A stretch of 64,000 nucleotides of DNA from Auanema rhodensis (GCA_964057225.1 OZ059895.1:7254001-7318000), one strand, 5' to 3'; positions 33,712 through 44,945 are shown, counted from the stretch's first letter. A program made the numbers and translations. Notes: generated by a model not told the origin, from the sequence alone.

Positions 33712-35117
33712 TTAAGAGAATTTACAGTGAATGGCCCAATGATCACTTGGGAAACAGAGACAGGACCTAATTCTATTTTGCCCCTCCAATGAGAAATTTA
33801 TTTTCTTTAAAGATCCATACCAATACATTCTATCAAATCTGAATACAACAGAGAATAAAAATTTCAAAAATTTCAACTAACCTAGTTCTTGCTCCAAAGG
33901 CATGTTTGTTATCGTTTTTTCTGGTGTCCCATGTGAATTCAGTTTTTTTCTCTGAGCCAGCAGCAATCCATGCATCAGCTAAACCTCTAGGAACATTTGA
34001 TATCTAAAACGATGAAAAAATAATATATTTATAATTCTGTTTTTACTAACCTCAGTATCACGTAAATTCAAATCCCCTCCGAAAAATAATAAACAATGAG
34101 GATGTGCTTTGATAAGTTCACTAACAACATGCATGCATTGTTTGAACTGCTCTTTCCTGAAAACTAAATCTTTTAAAAAATTGTGTTAACGATACCTTTT
34201 ATCAGAATGTTCAGCCATACTTTCTAAATGAGTATTTAAAAGAAATACACACTGTTCGCCAATAGAGCCCTGTATATTAAAAACATCGAAATACAAAAAA
34301 AATGAAAAGGTACCTTAATGATTTGTAGTGTTCTCATCATGCCAGAGTTTCTATAGTGAATTACTTCATGCTTCTCCACTTGGAAAGCTTTACTAACCAA
34401 AATAGCAGTAAAATACAAAGCCCCTAAAAAAAATCACATCTACTCAAAGAGAAGTTGAATGTTACCTCTATTGGAGTAATAAATATTGTAGAACTTCTCT
34501 AATTTTTGGATTTCAGCAATTTCGCGCTCCACAACTTCTTGCAAGAAAAGAAAATCAGGATTATTCCTGCAAATTAATTCAAATACAAAGCTAACTAATT
34601 CCCTTACATTTTTATAATTTTGTACACAGCACGCATCCTAGTATTAATACTTCTACCATCAAGCCCATCAATATTCCAGCTCATAACCGTCACTTCTAAT
34701 CCCTACATAAGCAATAAATTAAATACCATTATCAATATCTTACATCTAAATCAACAGCTTTATCCTCTCCATTTTCAGTGAGAACTTCCAATACATTTTC
34801 ATCTTGCTCATCACTTTCACGATTAAAATATAATTCTAAAGCTGCCTGAATCACTGTTGATTTGCAATAATAACCCTAGCATTGAACGAACTTCAACATT
34901 AAAGTTCACATCTTGAAGAAAAGTTCTGGCAGTGGTTTCATCACATCCCGCAATCGATGAAAATGTTTCTACAGAACTCTGTGCTTGTTCAAAGTTGACA
35001 TCTACACGTGAAAAGTGAAACTGTAGTTTGACAAGTAAAAAGTTTACCATCCATATCAGCTTCAAACGAATTCGAAGTGTTATTAGAATCATGTTCACTA
35101 TGCGTAGAATTATTCAT
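33712..35117 (-). CDS. TDP2: TDP2, tyrosyl-DNA phosphodiesterase 2
   Basis: Removes 5'-tyrosyl adducts left by trapped topoisomerase II and also cleaves VPg-RNA links in vertebrates. Start at 35117 (MNNSTHSEHDSNNTSNSFEA), next to an acceptor-like CTTTTAG; an upstream in-frame Met exists but the trans-splice site argues for this one. The N-terminal UBA-like segment has FSSIAGCDETTARTFLQDVN. The Mg-dependent EEP nuclease domain shows all four catalytic motifs: SWNIDGLDGRSINTRM, FLFLQEVVEREI, GGDLNLRDTEI and CFPSDHWAI. RNSGMMRTLQIIKGSIGEQC, LLNTHLESMAEHSD and FTWDTRKNDNKHAFGARTR lie between. Stop 33712-33714. Intact and full length. Confidence 0.95.
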
Positions 35118-35487
35118 GCTAAAAGAATTTCGATCGATCAAATTTGTGATCTTTGAGTAGTTAATGAATATGATTGCAAAATTATGAAACAATCCATGTT
35201 GAAATCAAGAATATAACGTGATATTCAAACCACTGTGCGTCTTGATGACTATTGTGGCGTGTTTATTGTGAAAGACGCCTCATAGTAGACGTGGAGCAGA
35301 CTGACTCCGCCCATTTAGTTGTCCAAATCCATAAGAATGACTGGATTTATATAATATTTTCTATTTGACTTACTTCTGTAATATTTGTTTTATGTGAATG
35401 CTAACTTTATTCATATGAAAAGCTTCTATCTTTGTAATTATTTATTCTGTTGTATTATAAGCTTCTTGTTGCAGATTTGTCTCATAC
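35118..35487. other. Divergent promoter between TDP2 and TFG
   Basis: 370 bp, head to head. A GC-richer patch at 35220-35320 includes GACGCCTCATAGTAGACGTG and a CCGCCCA box, the latter also present upstream of trehalase at 16918. The TFG side ends in TTGTTGCAG, about 13 bases before its ATG, a likely spliced-leader acceptor. Confidence 0.45.
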
Positions 35488-37168
35488 ATGGTGGTGAGTA
35501 GAAACGCAATGACAGTTCTTAAAGTTAAATTCGGAAATGATATTAGAAAGACTTCAATCCATCAAGATTTGACTTTCAATGATTTAGTTTTGATGGTTCT
35601 CAGAATATTTAACATTAAAAATGAAAGTGATCTTAGCTTAAAATACAGAGATAACGGTATAATCTTTTCCAAATTTTGCTTTACTATCATATTTTTGCAG
35701 ATGGTGACCTTGTTACACTCAGCGACGATTCTGACCTGCTTCTGGCTTTGAACGAAAGCTCTTTGACTGTTGAGGTTAGTTGAAGCTTTGTATTGTCTAT
35801 GGTACTTCATTCTTAAGGTATCTTATGGGTCATCTGAGAATGTAATCGGGGATTTGACCAAGCAACTCGCTCATATTCAAGTAAGGATAAGAATCTCCGC
35901 TCATATTATATATTTTTTTAGGAAAGTATTCAAGCTTTGGCCCAAAAATTAGCTGCCGTTGAACTCCCTTCTTACGTAAAGTTTTTTTTCTAGTTCTTGA
36001 TGTAATTTTTCTTTTAAGTCTGCTCATACGTCTAACTCACAAGCCGCCCCCGTTCATAATGTTCCTCCTTCACCTGTTCCATCGGAGAAGCCTGAAGTAC
36101 CGGCTACTATCCAGCCTTCACTCCAAGAACAAGTAATATTTGTTTAATAGTATGGTAGTTAAATAATGTTACGCTCCAGGCTGATGGTCATCATACTCGG
36201 GAAGTTTCAGCACCTCTCGAAGAAGATATTCCTCTCGAAGCTGGTGTTCCACATGATGGTTTCACCCAAAACTTTGTTCCTGACCCAATGCAAAGTCTTC
36301 CACCAACTTCTATTCCATCATTCCCTCAATCTAATATCACAGCTCCACCAACCCAATTCGATCAAAGAGGACCAAATACCCCACACTCTTCGGTATCTTC
36401 TACTCCTCTTCCTCAGCCTGTTCAACAATATTCGCCACCTCAGAACATTTCTGCTCCTCAGCAATTTGATGCTCCTCCAAGTCACCCAGGTTTCAATCCT
36501 CCTTCCCAGCAGGGATACGCACCACCACCCCAATCTTTTGCTCCTCCAACTGCAGGAGCCCCTCACCCACCCCATGGAGCTCAACTATCAGGATTCCCAC
36601 CTGCTCCAGGTAACTTCGGTCCTCCACAAGGCGTACCTCCTACTCAACCTCACTCTCAACCCCAATTTGCTCCACCACACAATATTGGAGGACCACCACA
36701 GTTCCAGGTAAATAATTTTTCCCTCACTTTTTAATTATTATGTTTTTGTAGGCTCCACCATCTGAACCTGCTCCTCCAAGTAATATGAATCAACAGCAAT
36801 TTGGTCCACCTCAAGGTGGATCAGTTGGACCAGGTGGATTTGGAGCTCCACCTTCGATGCCACCTCAAAACCAACCTATGGGCGGACATTCTATGGGAGC
36901 TCATGGTGCACCACCAGCAGGAGCGCCTCCACTTGGTGCTCCACCTATGGGCGGACCTCCAGGTGTTTCCCAAATGGGAGGACCTTCAATGGGAGGACCC
37001 TCAATGGGAGGACCTCCAATGGGCGGACCTCCCATGGGTGGACCTCCAATGGGTGGACCTCCAATGAATGGTCCTCCAATGGGCGTACACCCAGGCGCTC
37101 CTGGAATGAACCCATTTGCTCGCGGACCAGGAGGACCACCTTTCCGACAATCTCCTTATCATCAGTAA
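35488..37168 (+). CDS. TFG: TFG (PB1 domain plus Pro/Gly/Gln-rich tail)
   Basis: TFG (C. elegans tfg-1) organises COPII carriers between ER exit sites and the ERGIC, and forms condensate-like oligomers. Start at 35488. The PB1 domain occupies the first 90 residues: [52 protein letters not shown] short coiled coil follows ([30 protein letters not shown]). The rest is a disordered Pro/Gln/Ser-rich region ([20 protein letters not shown]) ending in an (MGGPP/S)n repeat encoded near 36975-37075. Stop at 37166-37168 after RQSPYHQ. Exons after the PB1 region are large compared with neighbours. Strong overlapping frames here are shadows of the repeat-rich coding sequence. Confidence 0.93.
36970..37085 (+). 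repeat. In-frame 15-bp repeat encoding [10 protein letters not shown]
   Basis: Seven or eight consecutive units of about 15 bp, consensus ATGGGHGGACCTYCA, inside the last TFG exon, each coding MGGPP or MGGPS. Codon-level differences between units (GGA/GGC, CCA/TCA) show the array is not brand new. Length variation between strains would be expected. Confidence 0.8.
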
Positions 37169-37470
37169 ATATCCAAACTAGAAACATTCTTCATTAATTA
37201 TTCTATCGATTGTGATGAGAACTGTGCTGTTATCTAGTTATGTGTTAATTTTTGTCTTCTTGTAAGATATGCAGTTTTTGTGAATTGAAAACGCGTGACA
37301 AATATATAACTAAAGATCTAATTTATTTTATTTATGCAAAGTTTTAGCTACTTTCTTTTTAAGTATTCATTTTTAATTTGGCGGCTAAGGCATATCTTGT
37401 TTGGAGTTTGGTATTAGAATAAAAATTTTTAGAAGAATTTATTGTCTTTCTCGCTTTTGTTGATGTATAA
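37169..37470. other. Convergent 3' flanks of TFG and DOMON gene
   Basis: About 300 bp holding the two 3' UTRs. AT-rich, with AAATATATAACTAAAG and several AT-rich poly(A)-signal-like stretches. Nothing else seen. Confidence 0.35.
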
Positions 37471-39048
37471 TTAATAGTTTCCATGGAGACCGTCGTATCT
37501 CGAACTCTGACGGTTGTTGTAGATGGCAGCTTGTGGCAATGGGTCTGATAATACGTCTCTCCCATCGAAGACTTGTCTGCATTGGGTAGGGCACACCTAA
37601 AACGTTTTTGTTTTGAAATCCTGAATTTGTGCTGATTAGACTTACTCTCATACTGAATGGGCGGGTAGAATGCTTAACAATTTGGCCACGATTCAATTGG
37701 TTTGTGTTTACAAACTATAAAGTTTGAATTTGCATAAAAAATAAGTAGTAGGCAACTTCATATCAATCTTCGTTCAAACTACATGCTGTGAAGAAGAAAG
37801 GTGATTACCCGAATCAACAAAATGATGTGACCACAAATAGTCATAGGCAAGTAATTAATAATTTTTAGAACATTTAGAATTTTAGAGACGAGAAAAGGGA
37901 AATAAACCTTGAAAAAACAGAAAATAGAACATGCAGGTTACAGAAGAAGAGAAAGAAAAACAAATCAAGAAAAAATAGTGTAATAGTGCCGATACTTTAA
38001 TTGGAACGCTTGCGGCACTTACGAGGGCAAACTTCTACTCCGATTGGTGATGATCTATGATATCCGACATCTTCATCTTCGTAATGACCGTTGGCAATGA
38101 ACTAAAAAGAGAAAGCCTAGAAGAAAAGGAAAAGAGAAGAGACTGGGTAGTGAAATCAGTCCAAGGCAGATGCGTGCATATATCATGCAAACGATACCAT
38201 GCAAAAATGAAAGTTTTTTAAATTTAACTTACATTCCAAGTCATACAGCTAGATAGATCGCTGTTACGAGGACCATTAGATCCCAAAGGACGAGTGAAAC
38301 GAGTAGCAAGTTGATTACCTCAAATAGTTAAAATAATATCCTTTTTTAGACACAAATGTGTATTTTTTCTTATAATATTTTCGGAATATTTTACTTACTG
38401 TTATACATGACTCTTTCAGGAACAACACTGACAGTTGAGTCCAAGGTTGGTGGTCCGTATCCCTTGGTGAAGCCAGTTTTAATTGAGGCTTTGTTGTTTT
38501 CGATGGTGAAAAGTACAACTTCCAAGTCACTCTGCAAAAAAACTTCTCAGGAAAGTTTGCAAAGAATCGAGCTTTTTTTGGCGCAAACGAAGAAATTATT
38601 CCGTGTTCAGGACCAGAGTCTGAATGAAATCTTGTCCTCTTTCCTTCTATCTTTTACGTAAAAAGAGAAGAAAAAAAAGGAAATGTGATGATGATTTAGC
38701 ATTTTCTTCTTGATAAAGATATCGTTGTGATAATTTCATCAATCTCTGGTTTTCTTTTTTTTTCCGGAAACGACTCAAGAACTAGGTATAATTTACGGTT
38801 CGCCCAAAATGTATAACGTAAACGTACCATGCTTTCTCCAAAAGCGATAGCTGTCCATTGGTTGTTACCAATATTCTTATTAATAAATTGTACAGTAAGC
38901 TCATTATTCACAACCTGAACGCTATGTTACAAATTTTATAAATTAACAATTAAGTTACCTGCCACCGAGCTGAGATATCACCACTCTCAAAAGAACATTG
39001 AGCTGTAACCGAGGATACAAAAAGAGCAGCCAATAAAAAGCGTAGCAT
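37471..39048 (-). CDS. Secreted DOMON-domain protein with alternative C-termini
   Basis: Common exons 38959-39048, 38828-38914, 38399-38531 and 38233-38318 encode a signal peptide (MLRFLLAALFVSSVTA) and a DOMON beta-sandwich. Blocks are CSFESGDISARWQ, ELTVQFINKNIGNNQWTAIA, SDLEVVLFTIENN, GFTKGYGPPTLDSTV, NQLATRFTRPLGSNGPRNSD and LSSCMTWN. DOMON domains bind heme or sugars; no cytochrome b561 or hydroxylase partner domain is present. After the phase-0 end of exon 4 there are two possible 3' ends. Exon 37997-38101 (FIANGHYEDEDVGYHRSS...VCPRKCRKRSN, stop) gives 166 residues. Exons 37646-37714 plus 37471-37596 (FVNTNQLNRGQIVKHSTR...VCPTQCRQVF...) give 196 residues. Both keep the frame. Ligand and tissue are unknown; TGATAA (GATA-factor) sites lie upstream around 39175 and 39253. 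Confidence 0.82.
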
Positions 39049-40602
39049 CTACAAACAAATTATAAGGCTCGAAAGAAACAATCAAAGATATTTCAATAGA
39101 GTAAAGTTCATGGTAAATTATCTCGAAAAAATGACTGACAACTATGGTACCACGCTCTACGCACTTCAGGTTTATTTGATAAATCAGCGCGATTGCTAGA
39201 AACCTAGATGAAGCGCGCCAGTTATGGAAGAGAAACAGATGAACCAGATGTGATAAAAAGATAGCCGGAGAGATGCATGCTACTAATTCTTAAAATCTAA
39301 GAAATATCATGACACGTTAGCAACAATTGCTAATAGCTCCTCCCTTCTTTTTTCAATTTCTCTCAGCTATCTACCTGTTTCTCTTGATTTTCTACAATCT
39401 ATCACAGCTTCAGGAAAGAAACGAGAACGAAGAGACAATACCGTTAAGAAATCATATACGATTAAGCTTATTTCGTTCTTATATCTATGAAATGATCACA
39501 GGTTCAGAAGGCACCTGGTTTGGAAGCCTGCTGTTAGTTGTCTAAGTGATATTGAAGATAATAGATGAACATTGGACAATAATTCGTTGTGAAAAAATTA
39601 TTGGGGGTTTAAATAGTTAAAAACACAAAATTATAGAAAATAAGGTTTCGCTTTAGAACAAAAAATTGAATTTTTTATTTTTAAAGAAAATTTTCGAAAG
39701 TTGTTCGGAATTTCGCCAAAACTGTCTTTCCTATTTATACTTAGTTAGAGCCTTCACAACTTCTAACTTCAGAAGATGTTTGGCGGGATCTATCTATTAA
39801 GAGTTTTTGGAAATTTGGCACATGGTTACAGAGCTAACAGACTGAGAAGAAGTAAATAGATAAGTTGCGGAAGGAGGCCGTTTTCACTTTATATATATAC
39901 TTGCTCTCGACCTCCCGGTATTCTGGGGGCGGAGAGAATGCGTTGATACAATGAATCAGGCAAAAACGACCGGGAACCAGGAACCATATAGAACAACGAA
40001 AGCTTGTAACAAGGATTGTCACCAGAATCGCAGGTGAAAGTCCTCATGACTTTCATAAAATTTTTTCATTTGTTCGCCAACAATGTGTTCGTATTATTCA
40101 GTAAGAAAGAAAATCAGTCACTGAATTGATTAAAAGAACAAGTTACATATCAATAAGCACCTATGCATTTTAAGTTTTTCAATAACCTTCTATCTTTTCT
40201 GAAGGACTAGATATTACCATTTAAGAATGATTGGCAAACCAATATTTGACGATCGCATTCCAGAAATGTGATGCAGTTTTCTTGAATGGTCTAAAATATA
40301 TGAAATTGTTTAATTATTTGTTTAACAAAAATGTTTTAAAACAAACGGCGACTCACATTCATCGTCATCTTACATGTCATCACCGTTCAGCCGAAAAGGC
40401 CTATAATTCTAGGTGGTCGTTTTATTCCTTACTGTTAACAAATAATTCGCGGTCATATTTATGAGCGGATTCAAAAAAATGTTTATTACAGAAAGTTTTA
40501 ATCACATTCTTAACCCGTACGCATATAAAAAACAGTTTAAAAGTCAAAGCTCAGGTAAACACATTAATGAACCAGAGGAAGTTTAGAGAATAAATATAAT
40601 AT
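39049..40602. other. Intergenic between DOMON gene and ARFRP1
   Basis: About 1.55 kb. Near the DOMON start there are TGATAAATC (39177) and TGATAAAAAGATA (39252) sites, matching the GATA-factor motif that drives many intestinal nematode genes. The rest is AT-rich without convincing coding potential; the frames at 39327-39545, 39834-40022 and 40231-40464 match nothing. Confidence 0.4.
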
Positions 40603-41345
40603 CTACAAATAAAGTGGTTGACTTGCCAACGTTCTTACAATCCATCGAACGCAGCGATCAATGTTTGTTCCTTCAATAGCGGACACAGGAATAACAGCCA
40701 AATCGCCAGTATGATGATCATCGTGTAATTTTAAACGTATCTAAACAAGTTAGGTTCATAAAAGCTTGAAAAAAATTAAAAACCTCGGCAGCCGGAGCTG
40801 CTCCATCCATTTCGCTTTTGTTGACGGCTACCAGCATGGGCATTTGCTGAATGAGTTCATTTGACATAACTTCGTCTAAACTGACAATATAATCAAAATA
40901 TAAACAACATTCCTTACTGAAAACATTAGCAACTGTATCGAATTGATCACTTCGCGTGGCATCAACCACAAATATCATAGCATTTGCCTCACTATAGTAA
41001 GTACTCCACAATGACCTGAGATCTTCTTGTCCACCCAAATCCCAAAAATTCAAGCACGTATTGTTCAATTCAATTTTTCCAACTATGAGTAACAGTTAAA
41101 ATAATTATTAGTTATACTTACTATTAAGACCGACTGTGCTAGTGATTTTAGATGGATTAACCATGCCATAATCTTTTATAAAATGAGATTTTGTTTGTTC
41201 GAGGAATGTCTGAATTGAAAAATTATTTAGTTATAATTAAGCAATATATTACCGTTTTCCCAGCATTATCCAGCCCAACGATTAAGACATAATAATCTTT
41301 TTTCTTAAAGAATTTTTCCCAGAGTCCAGCAGAAAGTGTGTACAT
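40603..41345 (-). CDS. ARFRP1: ARFRP1, Arf-related GTPase of the Golgi
   Basis: Small GTPase at the trans-Golgi that recruits ARL1 and golgins. Start at 41345: MYTLSAGLWEKFFKKKDYYV, nearly the human N-terminus. P-loop GLDNAGKTTFLEQTKSHF, switch I KITSTVGLN, switch II LNFWDLGGQEDLRSLWSTYY, then ANAMIFVVDATRSDQFD. The guanine-specificity motif reads VAVNKSEMDG where NKxD is expected. The C-terminus is LAVIPVSAIEGTNIDRCVRW, IVRTLASQPLYL, stop 40603-40605. ARFRP1 lacks the N-myristoylated glycine of Arfs, and this one begins MYT as in the family. Divergent from RPB7, 352 bp apart. Confidence 0.93.
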
Positions 41346-41697
41346 AACATCAGTACATTAAAATATTCTGATACTAAAAAGAAATCAGAATATTCCACTT
41401 TAAGCTATATCTATGCAAGAAACACAGTTTGTAATTATAAAAGACTTAAAATATATTGTCAATGTGTCAGATTAAAAATTTTCCGGACGGGACCAAATTC
41501 CAAATTTGTACGCTAAAAAAATATTTCTGCCGTTAAATAATTATGTTTTGATGCTTCTGCTGGTGCTGAGAAGGAATATTTGTATTTTCATATTATATTG
41601 AACAAAGCTTAATAAAACGTTTTAAATGTAACTGTATAACATTCTGTGAAAAAAAATAAAAGAATCCAATTATCTAATAATTTTTTTCATATTTTAG
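41346..41697. other. Divergent promoter ARFRP1 / RPB7
   Basis: 352 bp, AT-rich. The RPB7 end is a spliced-leader-type acceptor (TTTTTTTCATATTTTAG) directly abutting its ATG. No other feature seen. Confidence 0.4.
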
Positions 41698-42398
41698 ATG
41701 TTTTTTCACTTGGCTTTAGAACATGAAGTATGCTTGCATCCTAAATATTTTGGACCTAATTTAAACGAAACAATTAAAATGAAATTATTTAATGAAGTAA
41801 GTAATATTTCTTTCTATAAATTTCAAGAATATGTTCAAAGGTAGAAGGCACATGTACAGGAAAACATGGATTTGTGATAGCAGTTACTACAATTGATACA
41901 ATTGGCCACGGAATCATTCAACCTGGTAGTGTTTTATTTAGTATTATAATTATATTATTATTTCTTTGAGGTAGAGGATTTGTAATTTACCCAGTAAAGT
42001 ATAAAGCTATTGTTTTCCGACCATTCAAAGGACAAGTGGTTGATGCAGTTGTTAACCAGGTACGTTATTTATTCACAATCTTTTGCAAAGAATTTGATGG
42101 GCAGGTCAACAAAGTTGGAATTTTCTGTGACGTTGGACCTCTATCTTGTTTCATATCCCGGCATTGTATTCCTCCGGATATGGAATTTGATCCTAACTCT
42201 AATCCGCCATGTTATAAAACTCAAGATGAATCTGTTGTTATCAAGCAGGATGATGAAATTAGGGTACTTTTATTATTTTGTTTAATGTTAGTTTTTTTTC
42301 TTAAGGTTAAACTTATTGGTACTCGAGTTGATGCTAACGATATTTTTGCCATAGGAACTTTAATGGATGACTATCTTGGACTTTGCGCAACAGAATAA
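41698..42398 (+). CDS. POLR2G: RPB7, RNA polymerase II stalk subunit
   Basis: Forms the Rpb4/Rpb7 stalk of RNA polymerase II, which binds nascent RNA and helps initiation. Start at 41698, immediately after ATATTTTAG. The tip domain reads [40 protein letters not shown] and [20 protein letters not shown]. The linker is [20 protein letters not shown]. The S1/OB domain is [40 protein letters not shown] and [20 protein letters not shown], ending GLCATE. Length and blocks match RPB7 throughout. It is the first gene of a probable two-gene operon with SEC11, whose ATG is 129 bp after this stop codon. Confidence 0.97.
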
Positions 42399-42527
42399 TC
42401 TTTGTTATATATTATTTTTTACTAAATCTTGATCTCCTAAGTTTTTCATAATTGTTTAGGGGTATTGACCCTCTTTTATCTTGGTAACCTTGGATATTAA
42501 AAATTTAATTTAGTTTATAGACTAATA
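42399..42527 (+). promoter_or_regulatory. Operon-type intercistronic region (RPB7-SEC11)
   Basis: 129 bp between two same-strand genes. It contains a T-rich stretch after the first stop and an acceptor-like TTTAGTTTATAG a few bases before the second ATG. Nematode operons typically have about 100 bp of spacing, a U-rich element and an SL2-type acceptor, so this fits. No AATAAA is obvious. Confidence 0.6.
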
Positions 42528-43274
42528 ATGGGATTCAAGGATTGGGCTATGTTTGATGAAATCCGGCGAATGGATGTACGTCAAATCATATATCAGGTGC
42601 GTAATTTTTACTTGGTTTTTAATTCGTTTATGTTTTTCTCTCTTAATGAGTGTATGATTGAAGGGTTTGAATTTTGCTATGGTAGTTTCATCCGCTCTGA
42701 TGATCTGGAAAGGTCTTATGGTAGTTACCGGGTCTGAGAGTCCTGTTGTCGTTGTATTATCGGGTAAATTCGTGACTTTTTTCTTTCTTGATTTGTTGTA
42801 AATAGGATCTATGGAACCAGCTTTCTATCGTGGAGATCTTCTTTTATTGACCAATGATTATGCTGACCCTATCCGAACTGGTGATATTACTGTTTTTAAA
42901 ATTGACGGTCGTGATATACCCATTGTGCATCGTGTTATTAAGGTGTGTTCTGTTTTTTCTATTTCAGAACCTATTTTATAATTTCAGGTTCACGAAAAAG
43001 ACAACATGAACACTAAATTCTTAACAAAGGGAGATAACAACCAAGTTGATGATCGTGGTCTTTATGCACCTGGACAATCTTGGCTTACTCGTTCAGATGT
43101 CGTTGGCAGAACTAAAGGTATTCTTCCCTATGTCGGAATGGTCAGTTAGTTTTTTCTAACAAAAAAAAGTAAAACTTGTTTCAGGTGACTATTCTCATGA
43201 ATGATTATCCAAAGTTGAAATTCGCTATATTGGGCGTTTTAGCTTTATTCGTAATTCTTCACAGAGAAAAATAA
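42528..43274 (+). CDS. SEC11A: SEC11, signal peptidase catalytic subunit
   Basis: Catalytic serine protease of the ER signal peptidase complex. Start at 42528: [20 protein letters not shown]. The membrane anchor is [20 protein letters not shown]. The catalytic Ser lies in [20 protein letters not shown], the catalytic His in [15 protein letters not shown], and the Asp region is [20 protein letters not shown]. The protein ends with [20 protein letters not shown] and [19 protein letters not shown]. Stop 43272-43274. Full length and complete. It follows RPB7 closely on the same strand. Confidence 0.96.
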
Positions 43275-43386
43275 ATTTTCTCTTTCTTTCTCACGTGTTT
43301 TTGTTTATAACTTATTGGTTCTATAATTTGGGGGTATCTTGAATGAATATTTATTTAATTTAATTAAGTTTAATACAATCATATAT

Positions 43387-44945
43387 TTAATCAAGTTCTT
43401 CGATATCGATCATTCCACTTGGAGCAGACGGTGGATGTCGAGGCTAAAAAAATGATTATTACATTTGTTTTATTGAAATATCACTTACATTACTATTAGT
43501 CCACACAGAAGTGTCAACCATTTGCCTGAATTATATAATATAAGAAAACCAATCAGCAATACTCACCTGCATATAGGACAAGAACGTTGTTGTTTCAACC
43601 AGGGTTCAACGCATTGGTGATGAAAAATATGTTTACAGTTTAGTTCGGCGACGGTTTCATCTATACAATGCATTTTAAATAGCGTATTTTTGTCATTTGT
43701 ACCTAATTTGAACGTGTCAAAGCAAGTTGAGCATTGAGTTTCTTTTTCCACGTGTCCTTGGTTAACCTAATATCAATAAGAATCAAAATATGCCAAAAAG
43801 AAATTAAACCTTTATCATAGGGATATTTCCAAGTTCTTGTTCCGTGAGACCATTTTGAGGATGCTCTACCTGAAGTAACTTTTAAATAGAATATTAAATA
43901 AAGGTGCTTACAGCATTCCACAAGTCTTGCATTATACGATCCATGTTACTAAAAACCATATCATCCCCAAGTCTAAAGATAACAACATAATAAGAAATAG
44001 AATATGAAATAAACCTTATTCGACGACGTTCTGGTCCCATCTGTATTTCAAAAGACAAATTTGGTCGTTGTCCATTAAATATCTCTTCCATTGACACCTA
44101 AATTATGACTCTTAAGTCAACAATCATTTGCAAATTGAAAACATACTGGTCTTATAGTAGGACTATCTAAACTATTAAGATTAAAAAATATCCCCATAGG
44201 AGGAGCAGGGCCACGATTCTAAATGTTTTTTTGAACAGAAATACCGGAAATTATTCTATTTACCTGTTGATTAGTCCATGCAAATTCTTCCGTTGGCGGG
44301 TTTGGGTTTGGGTTTGGGTTTGCAGCATTGGTTCCTTGCTGCTCTGCACCATTGCCAGCTCCCGCAGCAGCTGCTTGCGTTGCTGCTGCTGGAGCTTCCT
44401 CGACATCAACTCTCATGACACCTTGATTTAAAACTCTCAAAACGTTACCCTAAAAAGAACGATTAACTTCAAATTATACGATATGATGTATAACAATACC
44501 AATATTGAGCCTGGAGTCGTAGGATTAACAGGAGCCGATGGATCTTGGGGAGGATCTGTTAACGCTCTAAGTGTATTGTTAAGTATGTGTCGGATATTCT
44601 GAAAGAATTATTATATTACTTATGCATAACAAAACAAACTCGAGGAAACACAGGAATGTTGATGTTCGCATTATTATTTGAAGCTGTATTATTACCTTGA
44701 GCGTTAGGTCTGTTCACCCCTCCTCTGAATCCGTGCTCTGAAAGGAATCACAAACATTGATGCTACTATATAATAAACAAGCCTGTTGGAATACTGCTTG
44801 ATGGAACATGCTCAATGAATTCACTACCGCATGAGAAACAAGATTGCTAAGAGATTCATGTATTTAGTGTATATATTGGTAAACATACCCGAATATCTAA
44901 TGTTGCACGACGACATTCATGGCACATTGTGGCCGTCGACGACAT
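43387..44945 (-). CDS. RNF126: RNF126/RNF115-type RING-H2 E3 ubiquitin ligase
   Basis: E3 ligase family acting in BAG6-linked quality control and receptor sorting. Start at 44945: [19 protein letters not shown] followed by [16 protein letters not shown], the N-terminal C2C2 zinc finger typical of RNF126/115. A disordered Ala/Pro-rich middle (AAAATQ-like, and NPNPNPNPP encoded by a GGGTTT-type repeat on the plus strand) follows. The RING-H2 domain at the C-terminus is [33 protein letters not shown] and RSCPICRQ. The tail is [16 protein letters not shown]. There is an unusual 20-residue spacer ([18 protein letters not shown]) between the first two RING elements, longer than in human RNF126. NOB1 lies 213 bp upstream on the same strand. 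Confidence 0.9.

Noticed and set aside
36166-37187. Several long frames (up to 181 residues) overlapping TFG
   Set aside because: Off-frame readings of the Pro/Gln/Gly-rich TFG tail; PB1 continuity fixes the real frame.
37439-37696. 85-residue minus-strand frame at the DOMON 3' end
   Set aside because: Covers the distal alternative exons in another frame and reads through an intron; the frame giving VCPTQCR fits the duplicated exon and splice phases.
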